In this document: one piece after another, positions 6,273 to 16,400 of the stretch
Numbering within the stretch: position 1 is the first letter of the stretch
Layout: every line of letters starts with the position of its first letter
Assembly: GCA_024691125.1 (NCBI GenBank)
Contig: JAILNV010000023.1
Location: forward strand, 1 to 32,537
Length of the DNA stretch: 32,537 bases
From: Lachnospiraceae bacterium
Lineage (GTDB): Bacteria; Bacillota; Clostridia; Lachnospirales; Lachnospiraceae
Direction of reading: 5' to 3'
Made by a program: the position numbers and the translations under genes
The notes under the pieces: model-generated
Told to the model about the DNA's origin: nothing
The model's input: the letters and a program-made list of their open reading frames with translations, nothing else
Database searches by the model: none

Positions 6273-8606
6273 TTAGGAAACAGATTTGTAAATGCAGATC
6301 CGTTTCTTCTTTTCCTTCTTTTCGACATATAAATCCGCATCTGCTTTTGTCAGTACCTGCTCTATTTCAACGGAATCGTCAATGATAAATTCATGAACAC
6401 CTATACTGATATTCACATAGTAAGGCTTATCACACTGATCGTTGAACTCCTTCATGGACTTCTGTATCCTGTCCTTGATCTTATCTGTACAGCTTTCCTG
6501 AGTAATTATCGCGAATGCCGCGAATTCGTCTCCTCCCATTCTGCCGACCACATCGGAACTGCGGAAAGACTCGGAAAGAATTTTGGCAATCGTTTTGATC
6601 GAAAAATCACCCTCATCATGACCAAACTCATCATTTACGATCTTCAGATTATCCATATCAGCATAGATCGCCACAGCTTTCTTGCCCCGGTTCTGAGGAT
6701 CCTTTATTATCTCACGGATCGTCGTAAAGAAGCCTCTTCTGTTTGTCACACCTGTCATGGGATCGATACGGCTCATCTCATCCAGCATTTTATTGGCGGC
6801 AACTGATTTCGCAAGGTTTACCTCCAACTGTTTCTTGATCTCTCTCTGCTCCTTTATTATATTGATCGCTTCCATTGAAATACTGATCTGACACGCAACC
6901 TGCTGTGCATATTTAAACAATTCAAATTCTGTTTCAATGAGCAGCAGACCATACTGAACCTCTCCCGTAAACAACGGAAGAACCAGCATATCAAAGCGGC
7001 GGTCCTTCGGCATATATTTGTCCGAGAAGATATCTTCACAGCCTATCGCACCCTCCGATTCCGAATACATCTTGACCTCATCTTTATCGTAGTGGCCCCT
7101 TATGTACAGCTTCCTTGGCATACTCCACCTGCTCCCGCCGTCATTGACAATACCATTTTCATACATATAAATGCAGGCGGATGCATATCCCATAAGCTGC
7201 AGCTTGTCGATAACCGTCTCATATCTTTTCGACTCATCCTGAAACTGCCTCAGCAGCATATCCCTTGTAATATTTCCAAGTATCGTTTCGTTTGTCTTGT
7301 TTTGTTCGATTTTGAGCAGATTTTTGGCTCTGACACTGCTTGTATATCGTTCTCTCAGGATTGTAATGATCTCTGTCAATCTTATGCATTGAGTGATATC
7401 TCTGACCTTCTTGCTGATATACCGATACAGAATCTGGTCGATCAGAAACAGAGTCTCTAAATTGATGTAGCCCATCTCATTTAACCGGATATACTTTCTG
7501 TATTCCTCTTCCAATGAGTCCTCGTCTATCCTTAAGGTACCATCCGGCTGTACCATGTTAAAGTAGTATTCAAAATACCCTTTAATAATCCCCGTCACGC
7601 TGTCTTTCTCCGAAGGGTCGTAGAAATAGTTAAAATACTCTTCTATTACCTTCTGCATAAGAAATCCGATAAGCTCTTCTCCCGATCGCTGTTCGATACT
7701 ATCGGTTATACGCATTGCGATATTGCTCGAATCACATCCGCAGGATTCCCTCACCACTAATCTGGAAGCTATCTGTTCATCCAGATACCTGCCTGCTATC
7801 AGCTCCTCACATGCCAGTACTGCCCGGTATCCGGTCTCCCTTGAATCAACTTTTACGGAAGTGAGGTGGGGATCCATCATAATACAGAAGCGCGAGTCGT
7901 CAAATCCGGTGATAAGTATATCCTTCCCCGGGATTAAATTCATATTCTTAAGCGCCGTATAACCGCTGGCAGCCATCTGGTCATTGGCATACACGATCGC
8001 TTCTATACCCGGATTGGCTTTTATCAGTGCTTCAGTTATTTCCGGATAGAACTCCGTAAAATCACCATAGGTGATCAACTCTTCACTGTCATCAAGCCCA
8101 TATTCCTTTACAGCTTCACGATATGCCTCCAGCCGTTCGTTTGCATCCTGATTCGTCTTAGGTCCGTTGACAAATCCTACTTTTTTGCAGCCATGGATCA
8201 GCGCCAGGTGCTGAACCGCCTGCCTGATTCCCGTTTTATTGTCAATTGTGATACTATGATATCCCTCCTCTGTTCCGGCCAGAAGAATAATGGGAACATC
8301 TCCCGGTTCTTTAAGAAATGTTCTTTTTTTCTCAGGCTCCAGCAACGAAGTGATCACCCCGTATTCCATGATGACAGCATCAAACGACTCCAGTTTCAGA
8401 CAGCTGTACAGAGCGTTATATTGGTAATTATATCGAAACCATGCTTCATCATTCGCCCTGAGTCTCTCATTTATGATCCCTCCGGGTAGAATAAACAGAT
8501 TCGCATCTGTTTTAGCGGCGGCATTCAAAGCTCCTTCACAGATAGCAACTGAAATCTCCGCATCCAGCATTCCCACACACAGGGCAATATTCAATCTTTT
8601 CTTCAT
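6273..8606 (-). CDS. LacI-type periplasmic-binding-like sensor fused to GGDEF diguanylate cyclase
   Basis: A 777-residue protein with no signal peptide or membrane segment, hence probably cytosolic. Residues about 5-300 match the ligand-binding part of LacI/GalR regulators (ITGFDDSRFCIMMDPHLTSV, ending LVVRESCGC) but the DNA-binding helix-turn-helix is missing. A helical middle, a possible GAF-like segment (about 460-585) and a coiled coil follow. Residues about 620-777 are a GGDEF domain with an intact active site (RMGGDEFAAF) and an RSSD inhibitory I-site five residues before GGDEF. It should make cyclic di-GMP from two GTP under control of a small ligand, possibly a sugar. AAAGGAAAGG precedes the start. 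It lies 52 nt after the MATE-HATPase gene, so it is probably its co-transcribed partner. Confidence 0.9.
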   Translation of the reverse strand: MKKRLNIALCVGMLDAEISVAICEGALNAAAKTDANLFILPGGIINERLRANDEAWFRYNYQYNALYSCLKLESFDAVIMEYGVITSLLEPEKKRTFLKEPGDVPIILLAGTEEGYHSITIDNKTGIRQAVQHLALIHGCKKVGFVNGPKTNQDANERLEAYREAVKEYGLDDSEELITYGDFTEFYPEITEALIKANPGIEAIVYANDQMAASGYTALKNMNLIPGKDILITGFDDSRFCIMMDPHLTSVKVDSRETGYRAVLACEELIAGRYLDEQIASRLVVRESCGCDSSNIAMRITDSIEQRSGEELIGFLMQKVIEEYFNYFYDPSEKDSVTGIIKGYFEYYFNMVQPDGTLRIDEDSLEEEYRKYIRLNEMGYINLETLFLIDQILYRYISKKVRDITQCIRLTEIITILRERYTSSVRAKNLLKIEQNKTNETILGNITRDMLLRQFQDESKRYETVIDKLQLMGYASACIYMYENGIVNDGGSRWSMPRKLYIRGHYDKDEVKMYSESEGAIGCEDIFSDKYMPKDRRFDMLVLPLFTGEVQYGLLLIETEFELFKYAQQVACQISISMEAINIIKEQREIKKQLEVNLAKSVAANKMLDEMSRIDPMTGVTNRRGFFTTIREIIKDPQNRGKKAVAIYADMDNLKIVNDEFGHDEGDFSIKTIAKILSESFRSSDVVGRMGGDEFAAFAIITQESCTDKIKDRIQKSMKEFNDQCDKPYYVNISIGVHEFIIDDSVEIEQVLTKADADLYVEKKEKKKRICIYKSVS

Positions 8607-8658
8607 CAGTATCTGCCTTTCCTTTACGTACTAATAATGATCTCTTCATATCATGTCT

Positions 8659-10455
8659 TCACACATATATGGTCAGGATATTAAGTCCGAATGTATTCTG
8701 ATACGTCATTGTTCTTGATATACGGCTGACAAGATGCAGCCCTATATTATGAAAAGCCTTCTCCCCCTTATTCGATCCGATACCCTCTGTTGAGAATAAA
8801 CGGGAGGCTTCTTCAGGATTGAATGGTATACCATCATCCTTAAAACAGATAACTATCTCTTCATTAATGTAGGACACGCGGATATCAATACTGTGTGCCT
8901 TCTTATCCCTGAACCCATGTCTTACTATATTACCGGCCAGCTCCTCAGTACATAACGAAGAATAGTAACTGCGCCTGCCTCCAATACCATGCTTTTCACA
9001 GAACGCCCATATCTGCTCCGACAGGTTGATCACCTCATCCATACTGTGGACAGTAATATCGATCCTGTTATCCTCAGGAACACCGAAGTCCTCGTCAAAA
9101 CACATTATCCGTTCAAGATTAACAGGAGGTTTTCTATTGTATATGGATACATAAAGTACAATAATCAGTACATTAAACAGGCTTCCCAGAACCTGTCCGA
9201 GCCATACTCCGACCATCCCGTATCTGGATATCAGAAGAAACGTGAACAGACATACCCCCACAATTCCGTCGGACACCGATATGAAGCGTACTATTCTTTC
9301 GTGTGACATACAGTTAAAATAATTGGAAAATCCCGCTATGATCGTGCTTAACGGCGAATAGAGAGGATAGAGCGCAAAGCCGATCAGAGTCATCCTGTAA
9401 ACGTCAGACAAATGGTCATGGAAGAATAAATTGGTAAAAGGATAAAAAAGTGAAGCCTCAATAATAGCTGCCAGCAGGGCAAGCCCCACTCCTTTGGTTA
9501 AAAAGTTTTTCATAAGCAGCTTTAATCCTGTCCTGTCTTCCTCTCCCACGAAGACACTTCCAAGCACCATTACCGCCGAACTCACTCCCGCGGGAACACA
9601 CCAGTATATACAGCTGAAAGAAAAGATGGCCGAATACGCTGCCAGTCCGTCCTGCCCGACATAACGCTGGATGATATAATTAAGAAAAAACCCTCTTAAG
9701 GCAATACATAACTGGGAAATGGCTCCGGGCAGTCCATAGAACAGTATATCCTTAATATCCGAAAGAATTATGCTTTTCATGCTGAAACGTATAACAGCCC
9801 GGTTCGAAAGAAAATACACTCCCTGAATAAGGAAGAAGAAAACATTGGATACCGATGTGGAAAGCCCCAGGCCAAACAGATCCATATTAAATACGGCTAC
9901 AAACAGCCAGTTGAAAAAAGAATTGACCGCAAACATTACAGCGACAGCCACATAACTTCGCTTTTCCTGATGTTCCAGCTGTAAAAAAGCAGTAAACTGT
10001 GTTCCGAGACATAAGAAGGGCAGGCCGATCGCATATCCCCGTATATAAGAAGCCAGCTCTGCAACCATCGCATCCTTTGCGCCCAGAGCTTCCGCTATAA
10101 TATGCGAGAAGCCTACACAGACAAAGAGAAGGATCGCGGATATTATCATCATAATGATCATATCAAGCGAGAAGAAGCTGCGGGTTCTTTCGACCATTTT
10201 CTTGCCGAGATATCTTCCGCACAGCACCTGTGCCCCACCGAATATAAGACTGTTAACCGCATTAAGGAGAAAGGATACCGGCCCGAACAGCCCGGTAACT
10301 GCCATAGCCTGCGGTCCTATAAGATTACCGGCGAATCCGTTGTCGATAATGGCATTGGCTCCGCCTATGATAACAAGAATGATCTGTATGGGCAGAAGCT
10401 TCATATACAGTCGTGGAATAATCTCCGATACAGATGATGTTTTGGCAGATGTCAT
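8659..10455 (-). CDS. MATE-family transporter with C-terminal RsbW/SpoIIAB-like HATPase domain
   Basis: About 598 residues. The first 445 or so hold some twelve hydrophobic segments of the MATE/MOP fold (IDNGFAGNLIGPQAMAVTGLFGPVSF near the N-terminus). After a short linker, residues about 465-598 form an anti-sigma-type GHKL ATPase: EELAGNIVRHGF (N box), KDDGIPFNP (G1 box), and NIGLHLVSRISR (G2 box). Export and ATP-dependent protein binding or phosphorylation are thus joined in one polypeptide. The ATG at 10455 is preferred over 10461 because GGAG lies 8 nt before the former and only 2 nt before the latter. The preceding gene encodes a double-glycine-leader peptide; the next is a diguanylate cyclase. 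The substrate is unknown. Confidence 0.88.
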   Translation of the reverse strand: MTSAKTSSVSEIIPRLYMKLLPIQIILVIIGGANAIIDNGFAGNLIGPQAMAVTGLFGPVSFLLNAVNSLIFGGAQVLCGRYLGKKMVERTRSFFSLDMIIMMIISAILLFVCVGFSHIIAEALGAKDAMVAELASYIRGYAIGLPFLCLGTQFTAFLQLEHQEKRSYVAVAVMFAVNSFFNWLFVAVFNMDLFGLGLSTSVSNVFFFLIQGVYFLSNRAVIRFSMKSIILSDIKDILFYGLPGAISQLCIALRGFFLNYIIQRYVGQDGLAAYSAIFSFSCIYWCVPAGVSSAVMVLGSVFVGEEDRTGLKLLMKNFLTKGVGLALLAAIIEASLFYPFTNLFFHDHLSDVYRMTLIGFALYPLYSPLSTIIAGFSNYFNCMSHERIVRFISVSDGIVGVCLFTFLLISRYGMVGVWLGQVLGSLFNVLIIVLYVSIYNRKPPVNLERIMCFDEDFGVPEDNRIDITVHSMDEVINLSEQIWAFCEKHGIGGRRSYYSSLCTEELAGNIVRHGFRDKKAHSIDIRVSYINEEIVICFKDDGIPFNPEEASRLFSTEGIGSNKGEKAFHNIGLHLVSRISRTMTYQNTFGLNILTIYV

Positions 10456-10490
10456 AATCATTACTCCATAACCATTTCCCGTGACAGAAT

Positions 10491-10703
10491 TTAATCAATC
10501 GAAAACTTATACTTACATTTATTACATATATAATCATTTCTGCTGAAATCAAAATTAAGCGTCACTTTAAAATCTTCCTTATTTTCAGCCCCGCAGTTCG
10601 GACATCTGACATCACTTCCCTTTGCAAATCCGGATGTCTCCACATATCCGCCCGTAATTTTACATAGATCATCATCTCTTAATTTTTTTTCTGCATTCCC
10701 CAT
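10491..10703 (-). CDS. Small double-glycine-leader protein with zinc-ribbon core
   Basis: A 70-residue protein. Residues 1-19 look like a bacteriocin-type leader (LRDDDLCKITGG, ending in Gly-Gly at 18-19). The remaining 51 residues contain CPNC (34-37) and CNKC (60-63), a two-knuckle zinc ribbon. The start at 10703 is chosen because AAAGGGG lies six bases upstream; an ATG seven codons earlier has no such site. The stop is 35 nt before the MATE-HATPase start, and both are read from the promoter at 10777-10805. No peptidase-containing ABC exporter is in the window. I do not recognise a named family; it may be a secreted signalling peptide or a non-cleaved small adaptor. Confidence 0.75.
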   Translation of the reverse strand: MGNAEKKLRDDDLCKITGGYVETSGFAKGSDVRCPNCGAENKEDFKVTLNFDFSRNDYICNKCKYKFSID

Positions 10704-10776
10704 TATTTTCCCCTTTCTGAACAATTACCCTGATATAACTTATAAATTGTAATCCCGACATCATGTCCTTTCTATA

Positions 10777-10805
10777 AATATAAAGCCGTACTTTGATTAT
10801 ATCAA
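10777..10805 (-). promoter_or_regulatory. Promoter of the peptide / MATE-HATPase / GGDEF operon
   Basis: On the minus strand, TTGATA (10805-10800), a 17-bp spacer and TATATT (10782-10777). Transcription would start near 10770, giving a leader of about 66 nt before the peptide start at 10703. Confidence 0.65.
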
Positions 10806-10870
10806 CTATATTTTCATATAAAAATAACATTGACTAATCCATATCCCGGTGATATATTTTAATTCACTGA

Positions 10871-10885
10871 GCGTTCATTGAACGC
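10871..10885 (+). promoter_or_regulatory. TetR-type operator (perfect 7-1-7 palindrome)
   Basis: GCGTTCA-T-TGAACGC is a perfect inverted repeat overlapping the -35 element of the downstream TetR-family gene. A further half-like sequence, TTGAACG, lies at 10889-10895 in the spacer. The position predicts repression of the operon by its own first gene product. Confidence 0.8.
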
Positions 10886-10906
10886 ATGTTGAACGAAATG
10901 TATACT
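10878..10906 (+). promoter_or_regulatory. Promoter of the TetR-RND operon
   Basis: TTGAAC at 10878-10883, a 17-bp spacer and TATACT at 10901-10906. The operator palindrome overlaps the -35 element, so a bound TetR-family dimer would block RNA polymerase. Confidence 0.75.
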
Positions 10907-10960
10907 CATTGTTAATTACTTTAACCTGTCAGCGAGTATCTTTAGAAAAGGAGCTTATAA

Positions 10961-11584
10961 ATGAACAAAAGAGAAACTCAGGCGGCCGAAACCAAGGAAA
11001 GGCTCTTAAGATCCGCAAGCAGCCTGTTCTCGCAAAAAGGTTACAGAGCTACATCAATACGGGAAATCAACAGAAGCGCTGATATGGCTGACGGTCTGCT
11101 CTACCATTATTTTCCGGGCGGAAAAAAGGAGATTTTCTTTAAGGTGTATGAAGACAGTATGTCCAAAGCCCTTGATTCCTTTAAGGAAAGGAGAAATATC
11201 GAGGACTACGCTTCTCTTCCCCTTGTACAGATGCTTGAGGCAATATATCAGGATTTCTCTACTATTGTTATAGATAATATCGATGTCATAAGAACAATAC
11301 TCCGTGAAGAAGAAATCCAGGACTCTATCGTTAAAGCAGATGCCCTCGGATCCATATGCGGTAATGTGCAATGGCTGACGGAGCTGTTAAATATCAAGTA
11401 CAAAAACGGCGAGATAAAAGAGATGGATTTCGAATGTGCCGCATCTACCATTCTACAGCTGCTGCATAACAGAGTCATGGGTATTGCCTTTGGTTTCAGC
11501 GATAAAAACATGAGTGGTATGCGCCAAAGATATTTTGAACATCTTGCCATGCTGTGGAAAGCGCAGCCGGCTGATTTACGGTAA
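10961..11584 (+). CDS. TetR/AcrR-family transcriptional regulator
   Basis: A 207-residue protein. The N-terminal helix-turn-helix is typical (KERLLRSASSLFSQKGYRATSIREINRSADMADGLLYHYFPGGKKEIFFKVY), followed by a helical ligand-binding domain. AAAAGGAG precedes the start. It is the first gene of a three-gene operon with an RND adaptor and pump, 35 nt upstream of the adaptor. With the palindrome at 10871-10885 this fits autorepression that is lifted by pump substrates. Confidence 0.93.
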   Translation: MNKRETQAAETKERLLRSASSLFSQKGYRATSIREINRSADMADGLLYHYFPGGKKEIFFKVYEDSMSKALDSFKERRNIEDYASLPLVQMLEAIYQDFSTIVIDNIDVIRTILREEEIQDSIVKADALGSICGNVQWLTELLNIKYKNGEIKEMDFECAASTILQLLHNRVMGIAFGFSDKNMSGMRQRYFEHLAMLWKAQPADLR

Positions 11585-11619
11585 TCTTCACTGTAATGAT
11601 AATATCAAAGGAGAATGCT

Positions 11620-13407
11620 ATGAAAAAAACAATTCCTGTTCTTATCTTTATGACTTTAATGCTGACTCTTTCAGCCTGCTCCGATAAAGAAGCTGTAGTG
11701 GAGGAAAGTATTGCCGACAAGCCCATAATGGTCAAGCAGCAGTTACCCGATGTCAAGTCACTGGCAACTCTGTCTAATTACGTAGGTACGGTCGAAGCAG
11801 ACAGCACAATAAATATCATACCCAAGGTAAGTGCTGAGGTAATCAGTGCCAATTATATAGTAGGCGATCATGTGAATGCGGGCGATCTTTTGTTTACTCT
11901 TGATGACAGCACTGCACAGATAGCGCTTGATCAGGCCAATGCGGGGCTTAAGAGCGCACAGGCGGGTCTTAATGCAGCCCAGGCAAATTACGAGGCGGGA
12001 AAGGCCTCTCTCGTGGCTCAGGAGGCATCCAAGACTGCCACACAGGTCTCGGCTTATGAGACTCTCGGTAAGCTGGACACTACAGGACAGCAGATGCAGC
12101 TAGCGGCTGATTCCGCTTACGTACAGGCCAGACAGGCCGGTCTTAATTCAGATTCGGCGCATGAAACTTATGATTTCTATAATGAACAGATAGAGGATTC
12201 CGAAAAGAAGAAGCACAATCTGCAAAACGCGGACAGACAGGCAGAGGCAGCGCTTAACACGACTCAGCAGGCATTATCACAGGCCTCCGGAACCCTTACT
12301 TATCTTAATTCGATCAAAACACAGTACGAGAATTACAACACTCCGGGCATGACTCCCGAGGAATGGCTTCAGTCAATGGGCTTTGCGGATGCTGCAGCTC
12401 TCTATAAAGCGATCGCACAGACTGAGGCGACTGTAGCAGCGGCTAAAGAAGGTGTTGAAACTGCTGCAGAAGCCTATTCAACCACTCAGTCAGCCCTGGG
12501 AAGCCTTGACTCTGCACTGGATCAGCTTTATCTGCAAAGAGATACTGCAGGGAATACAGCAGAGAGTGCGTCGCTTTCCTACGGTCTTGCCGTTGAATCA
12601 TCGGAACTTGCGAAGAAACAGAAGCAGGACTTTGATAATTATACCCGCTATACGATCACTTCAGGCGCTATTGCACAGGCCGTAGGTGCCGAACAGCAGC
12701 TTAAGGCAACCGGTGCACAGGTCAAGGCCGGAGGCGCACAGGTGGCTGCGGGAAGCGCCGGAGTCGATCAGGCTAATGCCGCCGTTGCCAGCGCTAAGAC
12801 TGCTCTCTCCTACTATAATATCAGTGCACCCGTTTCGGGAACCATAACCGCCATCAATATATCTGAACATAATATGTGTTCTCCTTCACAGGTAGCTTAC
12901 ACCATTAAGAGTGATGCCGCAGTGAAGATAGTATTCTATGTGGCCGAAAAATCCGCTCAGGAAATGTATCCCGACGATAAGGTAACACTTGAAAAGGATG
13001 GCATGACCTATGATGGACGCATAATTCTTGTTTCCAACGAACTGGATGCAGGGAAGGGACTCTACAGGGTCGAAGCCCAGCTCCTTGACCCATCGGTCTC
13101 ATTGCCTTATGACTCAACCATAAGCTTAAGAGCCGCTTCAAGACAGGTAAAGGATGCTCTTACCGTGCCGACTGACAGTGTCTATTATGACAATGATCAG
13201 GCTTATCTGTTCGTAAATGATAACGGTATAGCAAAGAGAAAGGATGTGTCCGTCGGTCTATCCGAAGGAGACGTCATAGAGATCAAAGAAGGTATTACTG
13301 CGAACGATCTTGTGATCACCAGCTGGACTGCAGGACTCAAGGAAGGCACCAAGGTCATGACAGACAATAAAATAAGCAAAGAAAACATTGTTGTGGTGGT
13401 AGAATAA
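11620..13407 (+). CDS. RND efflux adaptor lipoprotein (HlyD/MFP family)
   Basis: A 595-residue membrane fusion protein. A lipoprotein signal ends in LSAC near residue 18. The biotinyl-lipoyl half motif follows (VGDHVNAGDLLFTLDDS). A very long Gln/Ala-rich helical hairpin spans about residues 100-385, and the closing lipoyl half is YYNISAPVSGTITAIN, followed by beta-barrel and membrane-proximal parts. The start is set by AAAGGAG six bases before the ATG at 11620. The hairpin is longer than in typical AcrA-like adaptors (about 400 residues in total), which could reflect a cell wall rather than an outer membrane to cross. It overlaps the pump gene by one base (TAATG). Confidence 0.9.
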   Translation: MKKTIPVLIFMTLMLTLSACSDKEAVVEESIADKPIMVKQQLPDVKSLATLSNYVGTVEADSTINIIPKVSAEVISANYIVGDHVNAGDLLFTLDDSTAQIALDQANAGLKSAQAGLNAAQANYEAGKASLVAQEASKTATQVSAYETLGKLDTTGQQMQLAADSAYVQARQAGLNSDSAHETYDFYNEQIEDSEKKKHNLQNADRQAEAALNTTQQALSQASGTLTYLNSIKTQYENYNTPGMTPEEWLQSMGFADAAALYKAIAQTEATVAAAKEGVETAAEAYSTTQSALGSLDSALDQLYLQRDTAGNTAESASLSYGLAVESSELAKKQKQDFDNYTRYTITSGAIAQAVGAEQQLKATGAQVKAGGAQVAAGSAGVDQANAAVASAKTALSYYNISAPVSGTITAINISEHNMCSPSQVAYTIKSDAAVKIVFYVAEKSAQEMYPDDKVTLEKDGMTYDGRIILVSNELDAGKGLYRVEAQLLDPSVSLPYDSTISLRAASRQVKDALTVPTDSVYYDNDQAYLFVNDNGIAKRKDVSVGLSEGDVIEIKEGITANDLVITSWTAGLKEGTKVMTDNKISKENIVVVVE

Positions 13408-16400
13408 TGAAGCATTTAACAAAAACCGCGCTTAACCGGCCGGTTGCGGTGATCGTAATCCTTGCCGGGCTCATACTATTCTCAATAGTATCAATATTGG
13501 GAATGCCCCTTAAGCTGATGCCTGATATAAATATGCCCGTAATGGTCGTATATGCTACTTATCCAGGAGCATCTCCGGAAGAGGTGGATGAAAATGTAAT
13601 GGAGAAGATCCTTGATGCATGCTCCAACATTTCGGGTCTTAAGAAAACACAGACCATGTCCTATGAGAACTATGGTGTGTTTATCATGCAATTCAACTAC
13701 GGTACCAATATATCCAAGGCTCATGATGACATCCGCTCAAGGCTTGAGGGTATAGCCAATGATCTGCCGGAAAATACAGACAAGCCTACTATCCTTGAAG
13801 TGGAGATGGAAGCCTTCGATGATATGACTCTGTCCGTATCAACCGAATCAAAGGATCTGGATCTGCTTAACCTGATAAACCAGAAGCTTGAACCCCAGTT
13901 AAGAAGAGCTGACGCTCTTGCCGACATCAGTATAACGGGCGGTGATGAAAAGTATATCTCCGTTCAGCTGATACCTGAATATGCCACCCAGTACGGGATC
14001 AGTCCATCCTCTGTGGTTGCGGCGATCACGGCGGTTAACTACTCCATTCCGGCAGGAAGTGTTTCATATGGCGACCAGAAACTAAACATGGAAACCGAGG
14101 TTCGCTATGATGATATAGAGAAGCTTAAGCAGGTACCTATAACCACTCAGAAAGGGGCTGTAATACATCTTTATGATGTATGCAATATCGATTACAGTAT
14201 AACCGATAAGAATTCGCTCTCCCGTTACGACGGCGGCGAGGATATAAGTATAGGCTTAAAGAAGCGCCAGTCTTCAACATCTGTTACTCTGTCAAAGCAG
14301 ATTAAGGCGATCCTGGATGATTTCAGTAAATCCCATCCCGATGTAAATATACGTATAATAAATGACAGCTCCGATGAAATACTTGCAATGCTTAAATCGG
14401 TAGTCAAAACACTTATCTTAGGTGTGGCCGTTGCCATGGCTGTCATCTTCATATTCTTCGGGGATATCAAGGGTTCTCTCATCGTCGGCTCCACAATGCC
14501 CGTATCTCTGCTGTGCGCCCTGGTGTGCATGTATTTCGCGGGAATATCCCTTAATGTAATCTCAATGAATGCCCTCGTCATATCCATCGGTATGATCACC
14601 GACAATGCCGTGGTCGTAATAGAGCTGTGCTTCAAGAAGCATTCTGACGGGCTTGACTTCAAAGAAGCAGCCTATGAAGGAACCTCTGTCGTTATTAATT
14701 CGGTAGTGGCTTCAACAATAACTACAGTCGTCGTATATCTTCCCCTGGCTTTGCTCAAGGGACTGTCGGGACAGTTCTTTAAGCAGCTGGGATTTACCAT
14801 TGTATTTGTACTGCTTGCTTCTCTTATTTCGGCAACCACTCTCGTTCCCATGTTCTTCTCACTGTATCAGCCGAAGGAACGTAAGAACAATCCCATGTCT
14901 GTGGTTCTTGAGAAGCTGTCTGTAGTATACAGCCGCTTTCTTGGCTGGATACTTAACAAGAGCGTCCTCGTTATTATCGTATCGGTAGTAATGCTGGCAG
15001 TATCGATTTTTCTGGCAACAGGACTTCGGACCGAGCTTATATCCGCAACCGATGAAGGCATCGTACAGATGGATGTAAACTTCAGACCCGGGCTTAGTCT
15101 TGAAACGATCGACGAGACCGTAGTATCTCTCGAACAGTTCGTAGAAAACAGCGGCCTGTGCGATGATTACAGCATAAGCATATCCGAAGCATCATCAAGT
15201 GCCACTGTTGTTGCTTATAAATCAGATGATACGGAAATGACTACTCAGGAGCTTGTGGATCTGTGGAACAAGAGCATGCAGGATTATTCTTCTGTCTGCG
15301 ATATCACCGTAAGCGCAGGATCTTCTACCGGTATGTCCTCATTTAACATGGGAGGTGCCGAGGAATTCGATATTTCCGCAGACGATCTGCCTTCCTTAAG
15401 AGCAGCGAGCCGTCAGATAACATCCATACTTGAAAGTACTCCGGGAATAATTTCGGTATCCTCTTCAGTCGACGGAGGAGGTGCCGGGATCAAGATAAAT
15501 GTCAATCCGGAGATGGCACAGGCTAACGGCTTCAGCGCTTCCATGATCTCACAGCTTATTTATGTGAATATGACGGGAAGTAAGGCCGGGGAAGTGACTA
15601 TAGACAACAGTACATATGAAATAAAGGTGGAATACCCCAAGAATTATTACAAGTCATTGGATGAAGTAAGAACCATGACCTTTATGAGTCCTCAGGGAGT
15701 TAATGTTCCGTTATCCGAAGTGGCCGACATACATCTTGCCCAGGCTGCACAGACGGTTTCACGTACGGACGGAAGATTCAGCGCGGCCATCACCGCTGTC
15801 ATGACCTCCGAGACCAAGGATGAGATAATGGATGTGGTACAACCGCAGCTGGATGAGCTGGAGCTGCCGGATGGTGTTAACTTTATAGACAATGCAATAC
15901 AGGATACGATGGACGAGGAATTCTCTGCCGTCGGACAGGCAATAGCCATTGCTCTTTATCTTGTATTCATGGTAATGGCCATTCAGTTTGAATCCATAAG
16001 ATATTCTTTCCTTATAATGTTCTGTATTCCTTTCGCATCCATAGGCTCTATCAATATGATGCGCCTTATGGACGTCAAGGTATCACTAAGTGTTCTCCTC
16101 GGAATCCTGATGCTGGCAGGTATCGTTGTAAATAATGGTATCATATACATAGATACGGCCAATCAGTTTATTGCGGCAGGAGAAGATGTAAGAAAGGCTC
16201 TTGTGCATGCCGGAAAGGACAGATTACGTCCCATCCTTATTACGACACTTACCACTGAGCTTTCCATGATCCCTGTGGCTTTTAAATTCTCCAAAAATGC
16301 CGAGGCTCTTCAGGGTATGGGTGTTGTTATCGTAGGCGGACTCTTCGCATCCACTTTGCTTACTTTACTGCTGCTGCCCAACTTCTACTTAATGCTCAGA

